Under the pieces are notes generated by a model that made no database searches, was not told where the DNA came from, and saw only the letters and a list, made by a program, of their open reading frames with translations. Shown piece after piece: positions 58,984 through 64,000 of a DNA stretch of 64,000 bases. The DNA lies in contig JAZRTY010000033.1 of assembly GCA_045652245.1 (NCBI GenBank), positions 186,001 through 250,000 of the forward strand, in the 5' to 3' direction. The stretch comes from SIG622 sp045652245 (GTDB taxonomy: Bacteria; Bacillota; Clostridia; Oscillospirales; CAG-382). A program made the translations under genes and the position numbers. Each line of letters begins with the position of its first letter. Position 1 is the stretch's first letter.

Positions 58984-59678
58984 TAGATTTTAATTATGTC
59001 TCTTATAACCCTGCCTGCAATCATAATACCGGCAGCCGGCGGCACGAAGGAAACCGAAGCAGGAGTTCGCTCACCGTCAGAAGGTACTATCGAAACTTCA
59101 TCACTCCAGAGGACTGTCAGCTTCTTTATACCGATATCCTTAAGCTTTCTTCTCATTACCCTTGCAAGCGGGCAAACACTCGTCTTGGATATGTCGGAAA
59201 TCTGCAGCTTCTCAGGATTGAGCTTATTCCCTGTTCCCATTGAAGCAATAATCGGAATATTGTTTTGAGTACAAACTCTTGCAAGCTCAACCTTGGCTGT
59301 AACATTGTCAATTGCATCAATAACGTAATCAGGTTTATATTCTGAAATGATATTCTCAATATTTTCAGAGGATAAAAATTCGCATAGCAAAATCGTCTCA
59401 AGCTCAGGATTTATATTCAAAAGTTTTTCTTTGGCTGCATCTACCTTACTTTTACCAATTGTGTCCTGATATGCAAAGGCTTGTCGGTTAAGATTTGTTT
59501 GGCATACAACGTCATTATCAATAAGTATAAGCCTGCCGACTCCTGCACGACACAACGCCTCACAGCACGCGCCTCCGACGCCACCCAAACCACAAACCAT
59601 AATTGTAGCATTCGCTATTATATCGCAATTTTCACTGCCTATTAAACGTTCTTGTCTTTCAAGCCACAAATCACTCAT
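58983..59678 (-). CDS. tcdA: tRNA threonylcarbamoyladenosine dehydratase TcdA
   Basis: ThiF/E1-like enzyme that dehydrates t6A37 to cyclic t6A (231 residues). The nucleotide loop is MVCGLGGVGGACCEALCRAG, followed by LILIDNDVVCQTNLNRQ, and YVIDAIDNVTAKVELA. Protein is at the short end of the family. It works downstream of t6A synthesis and complements MtaB (11981) on the same base. A terminator and the probable 6S RNA lie before it, the same neighbourhood as yrvM in B. subtilis. The ATG is weakly served (AAGGGG, 4 nt after). Confidence 0.93.
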   Translation of the reverse strand: MSDLWLERQERLIGSENCDIIANATIMVCGLGGVGGACCEALCRAGVGRLILIDNDVVCQTNLNRQAFAYQDTIGKSKVDAAKEKLLNINPELETILLCEFLSSENIENIISEYKPDYVIDAIDNVTAKVELARVCTQNNIPIIASMGTGNKLNPEKLQISDISKTSVCPLARVMRRKLKDIGIKKLTVLWSDEVSIVPSDGERTPASVSFVPPAAGIMIAGRVIRDIIKI

Positions 59679-59692
59679 AAAATCCCCTTAAG

Positions 59693-59717
59693 TAAAAATG
59701 CCACCAATAATGGTGGC
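59693..59717 (-). terminator. Terminator after the probable 6S RNA
   Basis: GCCACCA/TGGTGGC, loop of 4, followed on minus by ATTTTTACTT. Confidence 0.85.
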
Positions 59718-59724
59718 AAAATTT

Positions 59725-59935
59725 TTAATTTAACCCCACCGGGCCGTGTAAGCTGTAGAATTGAACCTCGCAATAGCAAGGTGGTGTCCTCTCTTGTGCT
59801 TTGTGCAACCAACGTCCGACACTTTGCGGTCCTTGTCCGGCAAAAATCCGGGAATCAGCAAAGACGGGAGGCCTGCAAACCTGCGATAAGAAGTCAGACT
59901 CCAATAAAAAAATGTGGTTCACATAAATACAGTAA
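59725..59935 (-). ncRNA. Probable 6S RNA (ssrS/bsrA type)
   Basis: A 235-bp GC-richer, non-coding stretch lies in front of tcdA. On the minus strand a long imperfect terminal stem forms (CTTTGC...GCAAAG with inner CCGG/CCGG, 59822-59863). Downstream, GACACCACCTTG and GAGGTTCAATTCTACAGC, with the hairpin ACCTTGC-TATT-GCGAGGT (59782-59765), closely resemble the 3' side of the 6S RNA central bubble (E. coli GACACATTCACCTTG and GGTTCAAGGGTTACAGC). In B. subtilis 6S-1 (bsrA) lies next to yrvM, the tcdA orthologue. A terminator follows. I could not form a convincing closing stem, so ends are approximate. It binds RNA polymerase holoenzyme if correct. Confidence 0.65.
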
Positions 59936-59963
59936 TCACGCACCAAGCAGGAAAAAAGCTTAA

Positions 59964-60296
59964 TTAGTTTTCGCTTTCTTCTCCGATATCGTAATCGAAT
60001 TCAGCCATGAATTCATCGTCAAAAGCATCCGCTACATTGTCAAACTCGTCGTCATCCTCAATTGTAACAAAGCTTTCTTCACCGTTCTCGTCCTTTTCGC
60101 TCTTGAGAATAATATACTCCTCATCGTTATCCTGTGACATAAGAGCAATATAGTCCTTACCATCAAGTGTAAGTCTTCCGATAAGCTCAAACTCAATTTC
60201 CTTACCATCCTCATCGGTAAGAGTAACAATTTCAACTTCTTCAACTACTTTTGTTTCATCAAGAGTATCGTCATGCATCTTTATTTCTTCAGTCAT
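59964..60296 (-). CDS. DUF1292 domain-containing protein (YrzB-like)
   Basis: 110 residues, highly acidic. The DUF1292 core is EIVTLTDEDGKEIEFELIGR and YIALMSQDNDEEYIILKSEK. Members are small, uncharacterised and often found near rRNA-processing genes (yrrK, yrzB region in Bacillus). The ATG at 60296 follows GGAG by 9 nt. The tail DDEFDNVADAFDDEF is acidic. Confidence 0.9.
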   Translation of the reverse strand: MTEEIKMHDDTLDETKVVEEVEIVTLTDEDGKEIEFELIGRLTLDGKDYIALMSQDNDEEYIILKSEKDENGEESFVTIEDDDEFDNVADAFDDEFMAEFDYDIGEESEN

Positions 60297-60330
60297 TTGA
60301 AATATCTCCAATCTGTAATCTATGTATCCA

Positions 60331-60359
60331 TTTTACATTAAAGTTCAGAAAATGTCAAT
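60331..60359 (-). promoter_or_regulatory. Sigma-A promoter of the DUF1292 gene
   Basis: Minus strand: TTGACA (60359-60354), 17 bp, TAAAAT (60336-60331). The region to 60484 has AT-rich sequence only. Confidence 0.85.
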
Positions 60360-60483
60360 AGTTTTATGTAAATATTTTGCAGTAAAATGCAGTAATATGT
60401 CGAAATTCTGCAAAAACTGAGCCCAAAATAATTATATGCCGTAAGTATCAGTTGTATTCAAAAACCAAACAGGAAATAAATTG

Positions 60484-60517
60484 AAACAAAACGAGGAAGC
60501 AAAAAACTTGCTTCCTC
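60484..60517 (-). terminator. Terminator after pnp
   Basis: GAGGAAGCAA/TTGCTTCCTC with a 5-nt loop, then GTTTTGTTTC on minus. Confidence 0.88.
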
Positions 60518-60534
60518 ATTTAAAATTCTACATA

Positions 60535-62625
60535 TTAATCTTCAAGACAAGCAGCACGTGAAAGATCGATTCTGCCCTTATCGTCAATGTTAATTATCTT
60601 AACCTTAATTTCGTCACCGACATTTACAACATCTGTAACCTTGTTAACACGTCTCTTTTCAAGCTTTGAAATGTGGCAAAGTCCTTCCTTACCGGGTGCA
60701 TATTCAACAAACGCACCAAAGTCAAGTATTCTTGTAACCTTACCAACAAATACAGTACCTACCTCAGGGTCATGAGCAATCGCGTTAACGATATCAAGAG
60801 CCTTCAGACAGCCTGCCTTGTCAATACCGGAAATAAATACACTACCGTCATCCTCGATATCAATCTTAGCACCGGTATCAGCACAAATCTTCTGGATAAC
60901 CTTACCGCCCTTACCGATAACTTCTGCAATCTTGTCAACATCAATCTTGCAGGAAAGCATCTTGGGAGCGCACTCCTTAACTTCTGCACGAGGCTCAGGA
61001 ATAGCTTTGAGCATAACCTCGTCAAGAATATAGAATCTTCCTGCCTTTGTCATTTCAAAAGCCTTCTTGATAATTTCAGGTGTTAAACCGTCAATTTTAA
61101 GGTCCATCTGAATAGCAGTAATACCCTTCTTTGTACCTGCAACCTTGAAGTCCATATCGCCGAAGAAATCTTCGAGTCCCTGAATATCAAGCATTGTATC
61201 CCAGCCGTCACCCTCTGTAATAAGACCACAGGAAATACCTGCAACGGGAGCTGTAATCGGAACACCTGCATCCATAAGAGCAAGAGTAGAAGCACAGATT
61301 GACCCCTGAGATGTTGAACCGTTAGAGGAAACAACCTCAGATACAAGTCTTATTGCATACGGAAAATCCTCAACTGCAGGAATAACAGGAAGCAAAGCAC
61401 GTTCAGCAAGAGCGCCGTGACCAATTTCACGTCTGCCGGGACCTCTTGAAGGCTTAGTTTCACCAACAGAGTAGCTCGGGAAATTATAGTGATGCATATA
61501 TCTCTTACTTTCGTCATCATCAAGACCGTCAAGAAGCTGCGCATCGCTTACAGGACCGAGAGTTGCAGTTGTAAGCACCTGAGTCTGTCCTCTTGTAAAG
61601 AGAGCAGAACCATGAGTTCTGGGAGTTATGTCAACCTCAGAAGCAAGGGGTCTTATCTCGTCCATTCTTCTTCCGTCAACACGCTTCTTTTCATCAAGAA
61701 GCCATCTTCTTACAACATACTTCTGAAGCTTGTAAAGGCATTCTTCCATTTCAGCCTTTCTTTCTTCAGTATCTTCAGGGAACTGATTGAATACTTCTTC
61801 GTATACAACTCCAAGTCTGTCCTCACGAACAAGCTTGTCATCAGTATCAAGTGCGTATCTTACCTTTTCAATTGCAAAATCAGCAATCTTGTCATAAAGG
61901 TCATGGTCAACCTCACATGAAGGATATGAGAATTTCGGCTTGCCGATTTCTGCAGTAATTTCGTTAATGAACTTTATAACCTTCTGTGACTCGTTGAATG
62001 CAGCCATAATAGCTTCAAACATCTTGTCATCTTCAACTTCCTTAGCACCTGCTTCAATCATAACAACCTTCTTTTCACTTGAAGCAACAGTAAGCTCAAG
62101 AGTAGATACCTCTCTCTGCGCCTGAGTCGGGTTTATAACCGGAACACCGTCAACAAGGCCTACAAAAGCACCTGCGATAGGTCCGTTCCACGGAATATCA
62201 GAAATCATAAGAGCAATAGACGCACCAATCATACCTGTAATTTCGGGAGAACAGTCAGGGTCAACCGAAAGAACAAGCAGGTCGACAGTAACGTCGTTAC
62301 GAAGATCCTTCGGGAAAAGAGGTCTTACAGGTCTGTCAATAACACGGGAGGTAAGGATAGCCTTTTCTGTGGGCTTTCCTTCACGCTTCAAGAAAGAGCC
62401 GGGAATACGACCAACTGCATACAGTCTTTCCTCGTATTCTACCGAAAGAGGAAGAAAATCGATTCCTTCTCTGGGCTTTGCACTTGCAGTAGCAGTTGCA
62501 AGAATAGTTGTGTCGCCGTATCTTACAAGTGCAGAACCATTAGCAAGCTGTGCAATCTTACCTGTTTCTACAACAAGAGGTCTACCGGCGTATTCAGTTT
62601 TAAATACTCTGTAATTTTCAAACAT
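60535..62625 (-). CDS. pnp: Polynucleotide phosphorylase
   Basis: 3'-5' exoribonuclease using phosphate, part of RNA decay (696 residues). Two RNase PH domains (about 1-230 and 310-540) flank a helical linker; catalytic features such as GDTTILATAT, FTRGQTQVL, RREIGHGALAERAL and MDFKVAGTKKGITAIQMDLK are present. A KH domain (IDVDKIAEVIGKGGKVIQKI) and an S1 domain (FVGKVTRILDFGAFVEYAPG) end the protein. AAAGGA precedes the ATG. It lies after rpsO on the same strand, the usual arrangement. Confidence 0.98.
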   Translation of the reverse strand: MFENYRVFKTEYAGRPLVVETGKIAQLANGSALVRYGDTTILATATASAKPREGIDFLPLSVEYEERLYAVGRIPGSFLKREGKPTEKAILTSRVIDRPVRPLFPKDLRNDVTVDLLVLSVDPDCSPEITGMIGASIALMISDIPWNGPIAGAFVGLVDGVPVINPTQAQREVSTLELTVASSEKKVVMIEAGAKEVEDDKMFEAIMAAFNESQKVIKFINEITAEIGKPKFSYPSCEVDHDLYDKIADFAIEKVRYALDTDDKLVREDRLGVVYEEVFNQFPEDTEERKAEMEECLYKLQKYVVRRWLLDEKKRVDGRRMDEIRPLASEVDITPRTHGSALFTRGQTQVLTTATLGPVSDAQLLDGLDDDESKRYMHHYNFPSYSVGETKPSRGPGRREIGHGALAERALLPVIPAVEDFPYAIRLVSEVVSSNGSTSQGSICASTLALMDAGVPITAPVAGISCGLITEGDGWDTMLDIQGLEDFFGDMDFKVAGTKKGITAIQMDLKIDGLTPEIIKKAFEMTKAGRFYILDEVMLKAIPEPRAEVKECAPKMLSCKIDVDKIAEVIGKGGKVIQKICADTGAKIDIEDDGSVFISGIDKAGCLKALDIVNAIAHDPEVGTVFVGKVTRILDFGAFVEYAPGKEGLCHISKLEKRRVNKVTDVVNVGDEIKVKIINIDDKGRIDLSRAACLED

Positions 62626-62671
62626 TTTGGTAATCCTTTCTGAATTTTAAATTTGTCATAGTATCGAGGCT

Positions 62672-62720
62672 TTAGCACTTAAATAAAGGTCGGAAAATCC
62701 GGCATTTATTAAAATGCTAA
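62672..62720 (-). promoter_or_regulatory. Leader hairpin of pnp
   Basis: On minus, TTAGCATTTTAATAAATG folds back on TTTATTTAAGTGCTAA with a CCGGATTTTCCG-like tip. It lies about 47 nt before pnp. In E. coli a comparable hairpin, cut by RNase III, mediates PNPase autoregulation. Confidence 0.5.
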
Positions 62721-62744
62721 AAATAAACCTGATACTAAAAAATG

Positions 62745-62779
62745 CATCATAGGAGTGGAAAGGAAGCCCTCCCACTCCT
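62745..62779 (-). terminator. Terminator after rpsO
   Basis: AGGAGTGG/CCACTCCT stem with a 13-nt loop, then ATGATGCATTTTTT on minus. Confidence 0.75.
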
Positions 62780-62789
62780 ATTGCGCAAA

Positions 62790-63056
62790 TTACTTTCTGA
62801 GACCGAGCTTTTCAATAATAGCTCTGTAACGGTTGATGTCCTTCTTCTGAAGGTAAGCAAGAAGGTTTCTTCTGTGACCTACCATCTTAAGAAGACCACG
62901 TCTTGAATGATGGTCATTCTTGTTTGTCTTGAGATGTTCGTTGAGATTGTTGATTCTTGTTGTAAGTACAGCAATCTGTACTTCAGGAGAACCTGTGTCG
63001 CCCTCGTGGATAGCATACTCACGAAGGATTGAAAGCTTTTCTTCTTTCTGTAACAT
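62790..63056 (-). CDS. rpsO: Small ribosomal subunit protein uS15
   Basis: uS15 (88 residues) binds 16S rRNA centrally during 30S assembly. It contains HEGDTGSPEVQIAVLTTRIN, NLNEHLKTNKNDHHSRRGLL and LLAYLQKKDINRYRAIIEKL. The start at 63056 (MLQKEEKLS) follows GGTGG; the longer frame is not supported. Followed by pnp. Confidence 0.98.
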   Translation of the reverse strand: MLQKEEKLSILREYAIHEGDTGSPEVQIAVLTTRINNLNEHLKTNKNDHHSRRGLLKMVGHRRNLLAYLQKKDINRYRAIIEKLGLRK

Positions 63057-63060
63057 TGTT

Positions 63061-63190
63061 TTTTCCACCTTTACTAAAATATTTTTGTAATAGTCAGCCA
63101 CAAAACTAAGCTACGGTCAGGTGAGAACCTCTTAAATCTGCATATCGGCAAACAGATTAAGGTATTTGTCCATAACTGAGTTCGGGTATA
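63061..63190 (-). promoter_or_regulatory. Structured rpsO leader
   Basis: The leader of about 145 nt can form CCTTAATCTG with CAGATTTAAGAGG (one T and one A bulge, 12-nt loop), followed by GGTTCTCACC. S15 of other bacteria binds its own leader. Whether this one does is inferred. Confidence 0.45.
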
Positions 63191-63203
63191 AAATTACTGA
63201 ATT

Positions 63204-63232
63204 AGTATAACACATTTACTAATATTTGTAAA
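63204..63232 (-). promoter_or_regulatory. Sigma-A promoter of rpsO
   Basis: Minus strand: TTTACA (63232-63227), 17 bp, TATACT (63209-63204). Confidence 0.82.
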
Positions 63233-63301
63233 TAGTTTTTTTAAAAATTACGAAAAATAATTTTTAAATTTTTTTTGAACAAACATCCTTTTAATCTATT
63301 A

Positions 63302-63330
63302 TTGACAATTTTACACTTTTGATGTATAAT
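63302..63330 (+). promoter_or_regulatory. Sigma-A promoter of the small HTH gene
   Basis: TTGACA (63302-63307), 17 bp ending GATG, TATAAT (63325-63330). Confidence 0.88.
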
Positions 63331-63366
63331 TGTTATGTAATTTCGATTTAATTTTACGGAGAAAAA

Positions 63367-63735
63367 ATGTCAACAAAAAGCTCTAATTTCAATAAAAAAA
63401 TATTATCAATCCTTATTGATAAAGCAAGAGGAGAACGCTCTGTGCGTAAATTTGCACAGGACTGTAATATCAGCTATCTTCAGATGAGAAAGCTGCTGCT
63501 TTGCGAGCAGGAAAACCCACCGAGAATGGCACTCATTACAAAGCTTGCCGAAAACAGCGAGGGGCGTGTTGAGCTTGAGGATTACCTGCACGCAATCGGA
63601 GCTTTTGAGGATAACAATGAAACCTTAGATGAAATAACACCTAAAGAAAAAATGCTGCTCTCAAACTACAATAATCTCTCATCAAAGCAGCAAAAAACAG
63701 TTGATGATTTTATTGCTTTTCTTTTGAAATACTGA
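63367..63735 (+). CDS. Small HTH-domain protein (XRE-like)
   Basis: 122 residues with a lambda-repressor-like helix-turn-helix at the N-terminus (RSVRKFAQDCNISYLQMRKL), then LITKLAENSEGRVELEDYLHA. A helical C-terminus follows (SSKQQKTVDDFIAFLLKY). Similar proteins are often plasmid or phage regulators, but here it stands alone with its own promoter and terminator. The role is unknown. ACGGAG precedes the ATG. Confidence 0.75.
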   Translation: MSTKSSNFNKKILSILIDKARGERSVRKFAQDCNISYLQMRKLLLCEQENPPRMALITKLAENSEGRVELEDYLHAIGAFEDNNETLDEITPKEKMLLSNYNNLSSKQQKTVDDFIAFLLKY

Positions 63736-63742
63736 AAAAATA

Positions 63743-63778
63743 AAGTGCGTATCAGATCTGATACACACTTATTTTTTT
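63743..63778 (+). terminator. Terminator after the small HTH gene
   Basis: AAGTGCGTATCAG/CTGATACACACTT imperfect stem around GTATCAGATCTGATAC, then ATTTTTTT. Confidence 0.82.
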
Positions 63779-63786
63779 GTAAAAAC

Positions 63787-64000
63787 TCAAATAATATCAA
63801 CAATTACTCTCTTGTTTTCACGGACTGCAGCTACCTTCATAACGGTACGGATTGCTTTTGCAATTCTTCCCTGCTTACCAATAACCTTTCCTGTGTCACT
63901 TTCAGCGACAGAAAGCTCAAGATAAACAGTATCACCGTCTTCTCTTTCGGTAACTACTACTTCCTCCGGCTTTTCAACAATAGCCTTTGCAATGTTAGTA
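63787..64000 (-). CDS. khpA: KH domain protein KhpA (5' end outside window)
   Basis: The C-terminal part of a small RNA-binding KH protein, read on the minus strand from base 64000 to a TGA at 63789-63787. Its start is beyond the window, so only 70 codons are visible. VYLELSVAESDTGKVIGKQG and GRIAKAIRTVMKVAAVRENK are the hallmark. In Firmicutes khpA lies between rpsP and rimM; rpsP would be just to the right. KhpA partners with KhpB and affects cell division and RNA stability. Confidence 0.92.
   Translation of the reverse strand, partial: TNIAKAIVEKPEEVVVTEREDGDTVYLELSVAESDTGKVIGKQGRIAKAIRTVMKVAAVRENKRVIVDII

Noticed and set aside
59725..59935. SRP RNA (scRNA), RNase P RNA or tmRNA as identity of the non-coding stretch before tcdA.
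   Set aside because: The SRP tetraloop region (GGAAGCAGC), the RNase P P4 motifs and the tmRNA tag and tRNA ends are all absent; the 6S-like features fit better.

Overview
The window looks like chromosomal DNA from a spore-forming, AT-rich member of the Firmicutes, probably a gut-type clostridium of the Ruminococcaceae/Oscillospiraceae kind. The evidence is the ctsR-mcsA-mcsB-clpC operon with CtsR operators, the sporulation genes (uninterrupted sigK, spoVG, a pdaA-type deacetylase, a SpoIIQ-like M23 protein with a sigma-F-like promoter), thiI without a rhodanese domain, purine-rich Shine-Dalgarno sites, and many sigma-A promoters with exact 17-bp spacers. I see no prophage, transposase, plasmid gene or CRISPR array. 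The one piece that resembles a small mobile unit is a four-helix-bundle gene next to tRNA-Pro.

Layout. 1-5 kb: the end of obgE, a DivIVA-like gene, a polar amino-acid ABC transporter (ATPase and permease on minus, lipoprotein binding protein on plus), with the four-helix-bundle gene and tRNA-Pro between its two halves. 5-13 kb: infC-rpmI-rplT behind a structured leader (infC appears to start with AUA), then a DUF3048 lipoprotein, argS, a YebC regulator, gpmI and mtaB. 13-18.5 kb: SpoIIQ-like M23 protein, a cysteine-desulfurase-like enzyme with a DUF3343 partner, and argG-argH. 18.7-22.6 kb: two polysaccharide deacetylases, a CNNM/CorC-type transporter gene preceded by a short ORF, and a cytoplasmic parvulin. 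22.7-27.5 kb: the ctsR operon. 27.5-36 kb: a membrane-anchored VanY-like peptidase, a pyrophosphatase-like/Nudix fusion, sigK, a large SLH surface protein with a phosphodiester glycosidase domain, an FkbM methyltransferase and a sedolisin lacking a prodomain.

36-48 kb: VOC protein, an AMP-ligase/acyl-carrier-protein pair, spoVG, murC, an orphan OmpR-type response regulator, dnaX, mgtE with a short upstream ORF, rubrerythrin, and an ECF sigma factor with a membrane partner. 48-59 kb: a diacylglycerol-glucosyltransferase-like enzyme, trpS, a TagO/WecA-type transferase, UDP-GlcNAc 2-epimerase, several uncharacterised small genes, thiI, pncC, a methyltransferase and a DUF1643 gene. 59-64 kb: tcdA, a probable 6S RNA, a DUF1292 gene, pnp, rpsO, a small HTH protein, and the C-terminal part of khpA entering from the right edge.

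The region is mostly core genome. Translation and RNA metabolism, envelope biogenesis (murC, TagO-like, WecB-like, lipid glycosyltransferase, deacetylases), proteolytic stress response, Mg2+ transport and sporulation dominate. The most unusual items are the AUA start of infC, two short ORFs upstream of the two Mg2+-transport-type genes, the pyrophosphatase-like/Nudix fusion, the prodomain-less sedolisin, the permease with an exported-looking N-terminal extension, and a cluster of three small uncharacterised genes at 53.2-54.3 kb. I did not find a clear multi-gene system that I could call new with confidence.
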